This document shows positions 45,104-53,643 of a stretch of 64,000 nt of DNA, piece by piece; the first letter of the stretch is position 1; every line of letters begins with the position of its first letter. The DNA is from JAWHQP01 sp032586195 (GTDB lineage: Bacteria; Pseudomonadota; Gammaproteobacteria; Enterobacterales; Pasteurellaceae): the NCBI GenBank assembly GCA_032586195.1, contig JAWHQP010000008.1, positions 23,141 to 87,140 of the forward strand. Direction: 5' to 3'. Both the position numbers and the translations under genes were made by a program. The notes under the pieces were generated by a model. It was given only the letters and a program-made list of their open reading frames with translations, was not told where the DNA came from and made no database searches.

Positions 45104-45131
45104 TGAACTTTTCATTTTTAGCAAGCTCTAA
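45104..45131 (+). promoter_or_regulatory. Probable sigma-E promoter of rpoE
   Basis: TGAACTT (45104-45110) and TCTAA (45127-45131), separated by 16 bases, match the sigma-E consensus GGAACTT-N16-TCTRA with one -35 change. It lies 58 bases before the rpoE start and would make rpoE autoregulated. Confidence 0.65.
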
Positions 45132-45170
45132 CCAAGTATATAAACTTGCTGGCTTAATCTTAGAGCTTGT
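45121..45170 (+). other. Stem-loop in the rpoE leader
   Basis: CAAGCTCTAA (45122-45131) and TTAGAGCTTG (45160-45169) are perfect 10-base inverted copies. Inside, CAAGT/ACTTG (45133-45137 and 45144-45148) form a second stem. The left arm overlaps the predicted -10, so it may act as DNA palindrome or leader RNA structure. Confidence 0.5.
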
Positions 45171-45188
45171 GGTTAAACAAGAGGTTAT

Positions 45189-45764
45189 ATGGCTGAACAG
45201 CTAACGGATCAAGCTTTGGTAGAAAGAGTGCAGCAGGGGGATAAAAAAGCCTTTAACTTGTTGGTTTCCCGTTATCAAAATAAAGTAGCGGGTTTGCTTA
45301 CGCGCTATGTGCCGCGCAATGATATCCCCGATGTAGTGCAGGAATCATTCATTAAAGCGTATCGTTCAATCGATTCGTTCCGTGGTGACAGTGCTTTCTA
45401 CACATGGCTTTACAGAATTGCAGTCAATACTGCAAAGAATCATTTAACCGCGCAAGGTCGTCGCCCGCCGAATGAAGACATTTTGGCAGAAGATGCGGAA
45501 ACCTATGATATGGGCGGTAATTTAAGGGATATCGATACCCCTGAACATGAGATGCTATCTTCCGAGCTAAAACGCATTGTGTTTGAAACCATTGACGGTT
45601 TGCAGGAAGAGTTAAAAACAGCGATTACATTACGGGAGATGGAAGGGTTAAGTTACGAAGAAATTGCGGAGATAATGAGTTGCCCTGTAGGAACGGTGCG
45701 TTCTCGGATATTCCGGGCACGTGAAATTATCGAAAACAAGATTCGGCCTCTCATTCAACGTTAA
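45189..45764 (+). CDS. rpoE: RNA polymerase sigma-E factor
   Basis: A 191-residue ECF sigma factor, same length as E. coli RpoE. Region 2 is FNLLVSRYQNKVAGLLTRYV, then IPDVVQESFIKAYRSIDSFRGDSAFYTWLYRIAVNTAKNH. Region 4 is AITLREMEGLSYEEIAEIMSCPVGTVRSRIFRARE. It controls the envelope stress response and is held by RseA. AAGAGG precedes the ATG. It is first of the rpoE-rseA-rseB-rseC unit. Confidence 0.96.
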   Translation: MAEQLTDQALVERVQQGDKKAFNLLVSRYQNKVAGLLTRYVPRNDIPDVVQESFIKAYRSIDSFRGDSAFYTWLYRIAVNTAKNHLTAQGRRPPNEDILAEDAETYDMGGNLRDIDTPEHEMLSSELKRIVFETIDGLQEELKTAITLREMEGLSYEEIAEIMSCPVGTVRSRIFRAREIIENKIRPLIQR

Positions 45765-45795
45765 AACAGATAAAAATCAGAAGTTGGAGAACAAG

Positions 45796-46359
45796 ATGCA
45801 AAAAGAACTACTTTCAGCCTATGTTGATGGTGAGCAAGTCAGTCGCAGTTTAACTGATGAACTATGCCGGGATGCTGAATTACAACAAAGCTGGTCTAAC
45901 TATCACGTTATCCGTTCGGTTATGCGTGAAGAGAGCGACCTGTTCTTGGGCAGCGATTTTACTGCAAAAGTGGCAAGCTTAATTGAAGCGGAAGATAACA
46001 TTGTGGTATCTCAGCCGACACCGGAAGAAGCGGAAACTTCGCCGTTTATGCAGAAATTAAAATCTTGGTTCTCACCGATGGTACAAGTTGCGGTAGCGGC
46101 AGGCGTGTGCCTGGTTGCTGTGATAGGTGTGCAGTCATTTAATACGCCGTCCGATGTGCGCAATGCAACGGATACGCCGGTATTGCAAACCTTGCCGTTT
46201 ACTAACAACGCTCAGGAGGTGAGCTACAACGTACCGAGCAAAGATGCGGTTACGCAGGAACAGCTTGAACAGAAAAATAAACGCATCGGTGTTATGTTGC
46301 AAAACTATGAATTACAACGTCGCGTTTATGCCGATTCCGTACAAAATCATACGAAATAA
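45796..46359 (+). CDS. rseA: Anti-sigma-E factor RseA
   Basis: A 187-residue single-pass inner-membrane protein. The cytoplasmic N-terminal domain reads KELLSAYVDGEQVSRSLTDELCRD then SWSNYHVIRSVMREE, which binds sigma-E. A membrane helix lies near VAVAAGVCLVAVIGVQSF (~residues 98-115). The periplasmic tail should be cut by DegS. GGAG sits nine bases before the chosen ATG at 45796; the open frame extending back into rpoE is not used. Confidence 0.92.
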   Translation: MQKELLSAYVDGEQVSRSLTDELCRDAELQQSWSNYHVIRSVMREESDLFLGSDFTAKVASLIEAEDNIVVSQPTPEEAETSPFMQKLKSWFSPMVQVAVAAGVCLVAVIGVQSFNTPSDVRNATDTPVLQTLPFTNNAQEVSYNVPSKDAVTQEQLEQKNKRIGVMLQNYELQRRVYADSVQNHTK

Positions 46360-46412
46360 CATGCAAAATCACACGAAATAATCTGTGTCGAGCGGATGAA
46401 ACGGCTATAATA

Positions 46413-46446
46413 TTCACCACCTTTCGAGGTGGTGAATTTGTTTTTA
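46413..46446 (+). terminator. Terminator-like hairpin between rseA and rseB
   Basis: TTCACCACCT and AGGTGGTGAA form a perfect 10-bp stem closed by a TTCG tetraloop and followed by TTTGTTTTT. It should stop much of the rpoE-rseA transcription before rseB. Confidence 0.9.
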
Positions 46447-46472
46447 GAATAGGCAAATGGTGGAATGAACGA

Positions 46473-47468
46473 ATGGATGTGCTGAAAATTACCAATAAAA
46501 TTTCCTTATCATTAAAAACTCGCATAAAACGCACCGCACTTTGTGGTTTGCTTTGCCTCGCGTTTCCTGCTTTTGCTCAGATAAATATGACACCGAAGCA
46601 GCTGTTAATCGACATGAATCGGGCGCAGGAGCAACTCAATTATGAATATTCCTTCGTCCAGTCCAGCGTGTTGGATATAAACACCTATCAATATCGTCAT
46701 ATTCATGTTGACGGCAAATCTTACGCTCAGTTGGCGACCTTAAACGGCCTTCAGCAGGAAATTTTATTGCAGCATAATATGGTGAGCTATCTGCATCCCA
46801 ATTCACCGTCCTTTACCATTAAAAGCAGTAAAATTATTGATAATTTTCCTAATATTTTAAACGCCAATATTGATAAAATCAGTCGGTATTATGATTTTGT
46901 TGCGTTAGGACGTAATCGTATGGCGGGGCATCTGGTGCAGACGATCCGCATTGTGCCGAAGGATAATTTCCGTTATCAATATGTTGTGTTTGTTGATGAA
47001 GAGAGTCATCTGTTGCTCGGCAGCGATATGCTGGATCAAGATGCCGACGTGATAGAGCGTTTTCGGGTGGTGAATTTTTATGTGGGTGACGAAGAAATCG
47101 AACCATTGCGGAATTATCTGGGCAAACTGAATATCCCGCCGATGCTGGTTGATAAAAGCGAGGCGAAAAGAAAATTCAAGTGGCAGGTTAAATGGCTGCC
47201 GAGCGGTTTTACTCTGCTCAGTCAGAAGGTAGAAAATGTGGGCGATCAGAATGATCAAATCGAAAGCCGTCTGTACAGCGACGGTTTGTTTTCTTTCACC
47301 GTTTATGTCGCAAACAATAGTTTGCCGGACAAGCAGGAAGGTGTGTGGAAGCAAGGTTCGTTCACCATTTACAGTGAAACCGTTAACGATAAAGAAATCA
47401 CTGTGATTGGACAAATTCCGCTGACCACCGCCAAACGTATCGCCCAAGAGGTTAAATTAGGAGAATAA
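46473..47468 (+). CDS. rseB: Sigma-E regulatory periplasmic protein RseB
   Basis: A 331-residue exported protein. The signal peptide ends at AFPAFA before QINMTP (about residue 35), with an unusually long positive N-region. LIDMNRAQEQLNYEYSFVQ opens the LolA/LppX-like domain and VKWLPSGFTLLSQ opens the small C-terminal domain. RseB binds RseA and senses mislocalised lipoproteins or LPS. It lies after a strong hairpin, so its dose relative to rseA is probably lowered or set by a separate promoter. An uptake sequence at 46533-46541 falls within the signal peptide coding. Confidence 0.92.
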   Translation: MDVLKITNKISLSLKTRIKRTALCGLLCLAFPAFAQINMTPKQLLIDMNRAQEQLNYEYSFVQSSVLDINTYQYRHIHVDGKSYAQLATLNGLQQEILLQHNMVSYLHPNSPSFTIKSSKIIDNFPNILNANIDKISRYYDFVALGRNRMAGHLVQTIRIVPKDNFRYQYVVFVDEESHLLLGSDMLDQDADVIERFRVVNFYVGDEEIEPLRNYLGKLNIPPMLVDKSEAKRKFKWQVKWLPSGFTLLSQKVENVGDQNDQIESRLYSDGLFSFTVYVANNSLPDKQEGVWKQGSFTIYSETVNDKEITVIGQIPLTTAKRIAQEVKLGE

Positions 47469-47471
47469 AGT

Positions 47472-47903
47472 ATGCTGACCGAAAGTGCCGTTGTCATTGC
47501 CTATAGCGCGGGCGTCGCCACCGTGAAATGTCAGGCTAAATCCGCCTGCGGCAGCTGTTCGGCTAAATCCGCCTGCGGCACTTCCGCACTTTCGGAACTT
47601 ACCGGTGAAACGGGCGGCCATATTTTAACGGTGGAAACCATTACACCGCTGAAAGTCGGGCAAACCGTGGAAATCGGCTTGGCGGAAAATGCGTTGCTGA
47701 CGTCGGCTTTACTGGCTTATCTTGTGCCGTTGCTGGTGATTTTATTCAGCACTGTTGCCAGTGAGTCATTGTTTTCCCATGAATTTTATCGGGCCGTTTT
47801 TATCTTTTTCAGCACCGCACTTTCTTTCTTTCTGGTGAAATTCTGGGCGGCAAGATTCAATAAAAAATCGGCCTATAAGCCGATTTTGTTAAGAGTGTTT
47901 TAA
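47472..47903 (+). CDS. rseC: SoxR-reducing / sigma-E system protein RseC
   Basis: A 143-residue inner-membrane protein. The N-terminal cysteine cluster CQAKSACGSCSAKSACGTS, two helices (ALLTSALLAYLVPLLVILFS and FYRAVFIFFSTALSFFLVKF) and a basic tail fit RseC. In E. coli RseC contributes to the Rsx electron-transfer system and to sigma-E control. It starts 3 bases after rseB. The final codons contain a hairpin that doubles as a terminator. Confidence 0.9.
   Translation: MLTESAVVIAYSAGVATVKCQAKSACGSCSAKSACGTSALSELTGETGGHILTVETITPLKVGQTVEIGLAENALLTSALLAYLVPLLVILFSTVASESLFSHEFYRAVFIFFSTALSFFLVKFWAARFNKKSAYKPILLRVF
47864..47887. terminator. Bidirectional terminator inside the 3' end of rseC
   Basis: AAAATCGGC / GCCGATTTT (9 bp, CTATAA loop) with T runs on both strands. 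It lies within the last codons of rseC and 28 bases past the nfuA stop, serving both convergent genes. Confidence 0.8.
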
Positions 47904-47914
47904 CGCGCTGAAAA

Positions 47915-48499
47915 TTAGTAATAGGAATGTTCACCGCGTTGGTGTTCGGTCACGTCCTTTGCCCCTTTCAATTCACCGTGGAACATTTCTACCAGTTGTT
48001 TTTCCACACCATCTTTCAAGGTGACATCCACCATTGAACATCCGTTGCAGCCGCCGCCGAATTGCAGAATGGCATAGCCGTCATCAGTGATTTCAAGTAG
48101 AGTAATACGGCCGCCGTGGCTGGCAAGCTGCGGATTGATTTGTGTTTGAATCACATAATCCACGCGTTCGATTAGCGGAGCGTCATCCGCCACTTTCCGC
48201 ATTTTCGCGTTCGGCGCCTTTAAGGTTAATTGTGCTCCGAGCTCTTCCGTGACATAATCAATTTCCGCGTCTTCCAGAAACGGCAGACTGACATCGTCCA
48301 CAAACGCCGAGAAAGTGGAATACTTCATTTCGGTATCCGTATCCTCAACGGCGTTCGGCGGGCAATAAGATACGCCGCATTCCGCATTGGGCGTCCCCGG
48401 ATTGACCACGAAAATGCGAATATTGGTGCCTTCTTCCTGTTGTGCCAATAACCGACCGAAATGTTCTTGAGCCGCATCCGAAATTTTAATCTGTTCCAT
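47915..48499 (-). CDS. nfuA: Fe/S biogenesis protein NfuA
   Basis: A 194-residue protein with an N-terminal degenerate A-type carrier domain (residues ~1-95) and a C-terminal Nfu domain. Its cluster ligands are C151 and C154 in FGGGCNGCSMVDVTLKDGVE. It carries a 4Fe-4S cluster to client apoproteins under stress. It lies 134 bases after comF on the same strand. Haemophilus has a similar comF-nfuA order, but the rest of the com operon is not next to it here. Confidence 0.94.
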   Translation of the reverse strand: MEQIKISDAAQEHFGRLLAQQEEGTNIRIFVVNPGTPNAECGVSYCPPNAVEDTDTEMKYSTFSAFVDDVSLPFLEDAEIDYVTEELGAQLTLKAPNAKMRKVADDAPLIERVDYVIQTQINPQLASHGGRITLLEITDDGYAILQFGGGCNGCSMVDVTLKDGVEKQLVEMFHGELKGAKDVTEHQRGEHSYY

Positions 48500-48633
48500 A
48501 AATAATCCTCAAACATAAAAATTTAAATGAATTCGGGGCGATCAAACGCCAACCGTACCGTTGTGTGCGGGTTAAATATGCCCTAGTAATATGGTCGGAG
48601 ATAATACCCTCAGTTCAGGTTTTATGCAAATTT

Positions 48634-49320
48634 TTATGCGCGGGCGATGCCCCATACCTGGATATGTTCTACACCATGGCGGTGTAACAGTTTGGCGATT
48701 TCGTTCAGAGTGGAACCTGTGGTAATCACATCGTCGAGCAACGCCACCGATGTTATTCCGCATTGAGCGAATTTACCGGAAAGGGCAAAGGCTTTTTTCA
48801 GATTATTCCGCCGCATAGTGGCACTTAGCCCTCGCTGGTTAGCGGTATGTTTTATCCGTCGCACCAAATCCGTGCGGCATGGAATATGCAGCCATTTTGC
48901 TAATTGCGCGCCGACTAACGCCGCCTGATTATAGCCTCGTGACCATTGCCGCCGGCGGTGCAGCGGCACAGGAATAATCAGTTGCGGCAGCGTTAACTGA
49001 TGTTCCCGTCTTGCTTGCCTGATCGCAAGCAGCATTAAGCGGGCCAGCATGCGATCGAGAAAAAACTGATTTTGAAATTTAAAACGGTGAATCAGAATTG
49101 ACAGAGGTTCACTATAGCGTCCGACGATTACCATGCGATCCCAGCTCGGTTCATGCCGCATGCAGTTTCCGCAGCTCAGAGCATTCTGCGCCAGCTCGGA
49201 ACCGCAGCGACCGCAATAATTAAAGCGATCAATCTGTTTGTTGCAACGGCTGCAAATGCCATGTTTTCCCAGCATTAATTTCCGCTGACAATGCACGCAG
49301 CAAAATCCTAGAATATTCAT
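48634..49320 (-). CDS. comF: Competence protein ComF (phosphoribosyltransferase family)
   Basis: About 228 residues. An N-terminal zinc-binding region has several CxxC pairs (CCVHC, CSRC, CGRCG, CGNC). The phosphoribosyltransferase fold follows with IIPVPLHRRRQWSRGYNQA and the PRPP loop VALLDDVITTGST. In H. influenzae ComF is needed to move incoming DNA into the cytoplasm. GGGAG lies six bases before the start at 49320. Upstream of it is a CRP-S-like site. The usual comABCDE partners are not in the window. Confidence 0.9.
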   Translation of the reverse strand: MNILGFCCVHCQRKLMLGKHGICSRCNKQIDRFNYCGRCGSELAQNALSCGNCMRHEPSWDRMVIVGRYSEPLSILIHRFKFQNQFFLDRMLARLMLLAIRQARREHQLTLPQLIIPVPLHRRRQWSRGYNQAALVGAQLAKWLHIPCRTDLVRRIKHTANQRGLSATMRRNNLKKAFALSGKFAQCGITSVALLDDVITTGSTLNEIAKLLHRHGVEHIQVWGIARA

Positions 49321-49399
49321 TAAAACTCCCAAAAACGACACCGCACTTTAGGGTATAGAATAGGCGAAACAGTTTGCATTTGAAGTAAACCGAATTAAA

Positions 49400-49421
49400 T
49401 TTTTCGATCTTGATCGTAATA
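49400..49421. promoter_or_regulatory. Candidate CRP-S (Sxy-dependent competence) site
   Basis: TTTTTCGATCTTGATCGTAATA follows the CRP-S layout TTTTGCGA-N6-TCGCAAAA, with the CGA/TCG half-sites and T/A-rich arms that distinguish CRP-S from ordinary CRP sites. It lies 80 bases upstream of comF and 43 upstream of the divergent HAD gene. Confidence 0.5.
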
Positions 49422-49463
49422 ATGATAAAATCCGACGAACTGTTTCCAATAAAAGGGTTAATT

Positions 49464-50273
49464 ATGACCATACCAAATCTTCGTAATCAAATTAAAATTG
49501 TGTTTTTTGATATTGATGAAACCTTGTATGTGAAATTCAAGGATCACTTGCCCGATAGCGTTCGCACCGTATTTCACAAGCTGAAAGAAAACGGTATTAT
49601 CCCGGCGATTGCCAGCGGTCGTTCCATCAGCAGTTTCCCGCTGAAATTAAATGCGTTATTGGAAGAAGAGCCCATTACGACGATGGTGACGATGAACGGT
49701 CAATATTCCGTTCACAATGGCAAGGTGGTGGAAAAACATCCGATTCCCGTGGCTAAAATTCAAAAGCTGGTGGATTTTTTTGATCAGCACGGCATTTCGT
49801 ATGCCTTTGTATCACAGGATGATGTGGCGATTTCAGCCCGTTCGCCGCGGCAGGAACGCGCGTTAAACCCGATTTTGCTGAATTACATTGAAGACAAGGA
49901 TTATTACAAACATCACGAAGTCTTCCAAATGTTGCCGTTTTATGATGCCGGCCAAGACGCGCTGGTCGAGAACGCGGGCATATTGGACGGTCTGCGCGTG
50001 GTACGCTGGGATAAGGACTCGGTGGATTTATTTGACAAGCACGGCTCAAAAGCCCGCGGTATCGTCAGCGTGGTAAATTACCTTGGGTTAAAAATGGAAA
50101 ATGTAATGGCGTTCGGTGATGGCTTGAATGACTTGGAAATGTTGCAAACCGTCGGTGTCGGTGTGGCGATGGGCAATGCCTGCGAGCAATTAAAAGCCGT
50201 CGCGGATTTCGTTACCGATCATATTGAAGAAAATGGAATTTATAATTTTCTGGTGAAGGCGAAATTGATTTAA
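49464..50273 (+). CDS. HAD-family Cof-type phosphatase
   Basis: A 269-residue phosphatase. Motif I is FFDIDETLYVKF (DxD), SGRSISSF follows, motif II is VTMNGQYSVHNG, and motif IV is FGDGLNDLEML. It has a C2-type cap. Substrates are typically small phosphometabolites such as sugar phosphates or FMN; none can be assigned. The start at 49464 has AAGGG seven bases upstream. It is divergent from comF and convergent with carB. Confidence 0.85.
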   Translation: MTIPNLRNQIKIVFFDIDETLYVKFKDHLPDSVRTVFHKLKENGIIPAIASGRSISSFPLKLNALLEEEPITTMVTMNGQYSVHNGKVVEKHPIPVAKIQKLVDFFDQHGISYAFVSQDDVAISARSPRQERALNPILLNYIEDKDYYKHHEVFQMLPFYDAGQDALVENAGILDGLRVVRWDKDSVDLFDKHGSKARGIVSVVNYLGLKMENVMAFGDGLNDLEMLQTVGVGVAMGNACEQLKAVADFVTDHIEENGIYNFLVKAKLI

Positions 50274-50313
50274 ATCTTTTGAGTCTCTTTTTTGCAAGGG
50301 ATATGTTGCACTG

Positions 50314-50345
50314 AAAAATCCCCCCTTTTTAGAAAAAAGGGGGAT
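50314..50345 (-). terminator. Terminator of carB
   Basis: On the minus strand ATCCCCCTTTTT pairs with AAAAAGGGGGGAT around a three-base loop and is followed by TTTT, about 12 bases past the carB stop. On the plus strand no T run follows. Confidence 0.85.
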
Positions 50346-50357
50346 ACAGGGAGAGAT

Positions 50358-53300
50358 TTACAATCCTTGATGCAATTCCTGTAGCGAATACACATCACAG
50401 CCGTCAATGCTTTTTACCCCTTCGGTGAGGGCTTCCGCCGCCGCGAGAGTGGTTTGAATAAACACTCGTTGCTGCAAGGCGCTGCTGCGGATGGAGTGGC
50501 TGTCGGCGATGCTTTCAGGCAGACTGCCGACAGTGTTAATCACCATCGCGATTTCACCGTTTTTAATTGCGTCAACGATATTCGGACGCCCTTCCCGTAC
50601 CTTGTTCACCGCCTGTGCGGCAATGCCGTGATCCCGCAGGAATTTTGCCGTACCCATGGTGGCACATAGCCCGTAACCCTGTTCTTGCAGGCTGCGCGCC
50701 ACCGGCAGCAGACGTTCTTTATCTTTATCATCAACGGATAAGAACACCTTGCCCGTTTTCGGAATGTGTTCGTTGGCGCCGAGCTGTGATTTCAGAAACG
50801 CTTCGGAGAAGGATTTGCCCACGCCCATCACTTCACCGGTAGAACGCATTTCGGGGCCCAAAATGGTATCTACGCCCGGGAATTTGATGAACGGGAACAC
50901 AGCTTCTTTCACCGCATAGTAATCCGGGACGATTTCCGCCTGTACGCCTTGTTCTTTCAGGCTGATGCCTGCCATTACCCGAGCGGCAATTTTGGCTAAC
51001 GGCCGGCTGGTGGCTTTGCTCACGAACGGTACGGTGCGGCTGGCACGCGGGTTCACTTCAAGCACATAAATGACCCCGTTTTGTACCGCGAACTGAACAT
51101 TCATTAAACCTACCACGTTTAGCGCGCGCGCCATGGCGGCGGTTTGACGGCGGATTTCGGCCTGAATATCCTGAGGCAGAGAATAAGGCGGCAATGAGCA
51201 AGCGGAATCACCACTGTGAATGCCCGCCTGTTCGATATGCTGCATAATGCCGCCGATAACCACATCGGTACCGTCACAGATACAATCCACATCCACTTCA
51301 ATCGCGTTATTGAGAAAGTGATCAAGCAGAATCGGACTGTCGTTAGACACTTGCACGGCCTCACGCATATAGGTATTGAGTTCATCCACGTTATACACGA
51401 TTTGCATCGCGCGACCGCCCAACACATAAGACGGGCGCACCACCAGCGGATAGCCTACCTCTTCCGCCAATTGTATGGCCTCGGTTGCGTTGCGGGCCGT
51501 CCGGTTGTTCGGCTGCTTCAGGCCTAATTCTTGCAGAATATGTTGGAAACGGGCACGGTCTTCCGCCGCATCAATACTATCCGCCGAAGTGCCGATAATA
51601 TGCACGCCGTTTTCATGCAGAGCGTTGGCCAATTTGAGCGGAGTTTGACCGCCGTAATGTACAATCACACCGTACGGATTTTCTTTGTGAACGATTTCCA
51701 GCACATCCTCCAGCGTCAACGGCTCGAAGTATAAACGATCGGAAGTATCGAAATCGGTGGAAACGGTCTCCGGGTTACAGTTCACCATAATGGTTTCAAA
51801 GCCTGATTCACGTAGGGCAAGAGCCGCGTGTACACAGCAATAATCGAATTCGATACCCTGTCCGATTCGGTTCGGGCCGCCGCCCAGGATCATGATTTTG
51901 TTACGATCGGACGGATTCGCCTCACATTCTTCTTCATAAGTGGAATAGAGATATGCCGTGTCGGATTTAAACTCACCCGCGCAAGTATCCACCCGTTTAT
52001 AGACAGGGTGAAGGTTTAACGAAAATCGTTTTTTCCGCACCGCACTTTCGCCTGCCTTGGTGAGCTGACCGATACGTTTGTCGGAGAAGCCTTTGCGTTT
52101 CAAACGGCGTAATTCGGTGTAATCCAGATCATCTAAACTACGTTGTTCCAACGCCAGTTCCTCTTGCACCAAATCCTGAATTTGGATTAAGAACCAGGGA
52201 TCGATTTTGGAATAATGATGAACTTCTTCCAAAGAGAAACCGGCACCGAAAGCATCCGCAACATAAAGAATACGGTTCGGCCCCGGGTTGCCCAGTTCGC
52301 GGCGAATGGTTTCCGGTGCCTCGGATAATAAATTAAAACCGCAAATACCGGTTTCCAGGCCGCGCAAGGCTTTCTGCAAAGATTCCTGGAAGGTGCGGCC
52401 CATTGCCATGACTTCGCCCACGGATTTCATCTGCGTGGTCAGGCGGTCGTCCGCTTTCGGGAATTTTTCAAAGGCAAAACGCGGCACCTTAGTTACCACA
52501 TAATCGATAGACGGCTCAAAGGAAGCCGGAATCAGCCCGCCCGTAATGTCATTGCGTAACTCATTTAAGGTATAGCCTACCGCTAATTTTGCCGCCACCT
52601 TGGCGATCGGGAAACCGGTGGCTTTGGAAGCCAGAGCGGAAGAACGGCTGACACGCGGATTCATTTCGATTACGATCATCTCGCCGTTGACAGGGTTCAC
52701 CGCAAACTGCACGTTGGAACCGCCCGTATCCACGCCGATTTCACGCAATACCGCAAGGCTGGCGTTACGCATGATTTGGTATTCTTTGTCGGTCAGCGTC
52801 TGGGCCGGTGCCACGGTGATACTGTCGCCTGTATGTACACCCATCGGGTCGAAATTTTCGATAGAGCACACGATAATACAGTTGTCCGCCTTATCGCGCA
52901 CCACTTCCATTTCATATTCTTTCCAGCCGAGCACCGACTGTTCAATCAGCAATTCGTGAGTGGGTGAGGCCTCAAAGCCGCGCTCGCAAATAGCCTGAAA
53001 TTCGTCGCGGTTATAGGCGATACCGCCGCCGGATCCGCCCATGGTGAAAGACGGACGAATCAACGTTGGGAAGCCGACCTCCGCCTGTGCCGCCCATGCT
53101 TCTTCAAAGCTGTGGCAAACGAAGGATTTCGGCGTATTCAAACCGATTTTAGTCATGGCCTCTTTAAAACGGCCGCGATCTTCCGCTTTGTCAATGGCAT
53201 CTTCGCTGGCGCCGATAAGCTCCACGCCGTATTTTTTCAATACGCCGTTGCGGGATAAATCCAAGGCACAGTTCAATGCTGTCTGACCGCCCATGGTCGG

Positions 53301-53561
53301 CAGAATGGCGTCCGGCCGCTCTTTGGCGATGATTTTTGCCACCGTTTGCCATTGAATCGGCTCAATGTAAGTGACATCCGCCATATTCGGATCGGTCATA
53401 ATGGTGGCCGGGTTAGAGTTTACCAATACCACTCTATAACCCTCTTCCCGCAGGGCTTTGCATGCCTGTGCGCCTGAATAGTCAAATTCACACGCCTGCC
53501 CGATCACAATCGGACCGGCACCGATAATTAGGATTGTTTTTATGTCTGTACGTTTTGGCAT
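50358..53561 (-). CDS. carB: Carbamoyl phosphate synthase large subunit
   Basis: A 1067-residue enzyme (E. coli 1073) with two duplicated ATP-grasp halves. The first opens IKTILIIGAGPIVIGQACEFDYSG and the second NKIMILGGGPNRIGQGIEFDYC. The C-terminal MGS-like domain (from ~930) binds allosteric effectors (LSVDDKDKERLLPVARSLQEQG). It makes carbamoyl phosphate from bicarbonate, glutamine-derived ammonia and 2 ATP for pyrimidines and arginine. It follows carA after 82 bases containing an uptake sequence (53594-53602); another lies in the coding region at 52039. Confidence 0.97.
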   Translation of the reverse strand: MPKRTDIKTILIIGAGPIVIGQACEFDYSGAQACKALREEGYRVVLVNSNPATIMTDPNMADVTYIEPIQWQTVAKIIAKERPDAILPTMGGQTALNCALDLSRNGVLKKYGVELIGASEDAIDKAEDRGRFKEAMTKIGLNTPKSFVCHSFEEAWAAQAEVGFPTLIRPSFTMGGSGGGIAYNRDEFQAICERGFEASPTHELLIEQSVLGWKEYEMEVVRDKADNCIIVCSIENFDPMGVHTGDSITVAPAQTLTDKEYQIMRNASLAVLREIGVDTGGSNVQFAVNPVNGEMIVIEMNPRVSRSSALASKATGFPIAKVAAKLAVGYTLNELRNDITGGLIPASFEPSIDYVVTKVPRFAFEKFPKADDRLTTQMKSVGEVMAMGRTFQESLQKALRGLETGICGFNLLSEAPETIRRELGNPGPNRILYVADAFGAGFSLEEVHHYSKIDPWFLIQIQDLVQEELALEQRSLDDLDYTELRRLKRKGFSDKRIGQLTKAGESAVRKKRFSLNLHPVYKRVDTCAGEFKSDTAYLYSTYEEECEANPSDRNKIMILGGGPNRIGQGIEFDYCCVHAALALRESGFETIMVNCNPETVSTDFDTSDRLYFEPLTLEDVLEIVHKENPYGVIVHYGGQTPLKLANALHENGVHIIGTSADSIDAAEDRARFQHILQELGLKQPNNRTARNATEAIQLAEEVGYPLVVRPSYVLGGRAMQIVYNVDELNTYMREAVQVSNDSPILLDHFLNNAIEVDVDCICDGTDVVIGGIMQHIEQAGIHSGDSACSLPPYSLPQDIQAEIRRQTAAMARALNVVGLMNVQFAVQNGVIYVLEVNPRASRTVPFVSKATSRPLAKIAARVMAGISLKEQGVQAEIVPDYYAVKEAVFPFIKFPGVDTILGPEMRSTGEVMGVGKSFSEAFLKSQLGANEHIPKTGKVFLSVDDKDKERLLPVARSLQEQGYGLCATMGTAKFLRDHGIAAQAVNKVREGRPNIVDAIKNGEIAMVINTVGSLPESIADSHSIRSSALQQRVFIQTTLAAAEALTEGVKSIDGCDVYSLQELHQGL

Positions 53562-53643
53562 TTTGTTATCTCTCTAAAACTCTGAATTACGACACCGCAC
53601 TTTAAGCCGTGGCGATCTAAGGGTGTATGCGGCGCCCGATATT

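Noticed and set aside
50454..53286. Several long open frames antisense to carB
   Set aside because: They are shadows of a GC-rich, strongly conserved gene and show no ribosome sites or family motifs.
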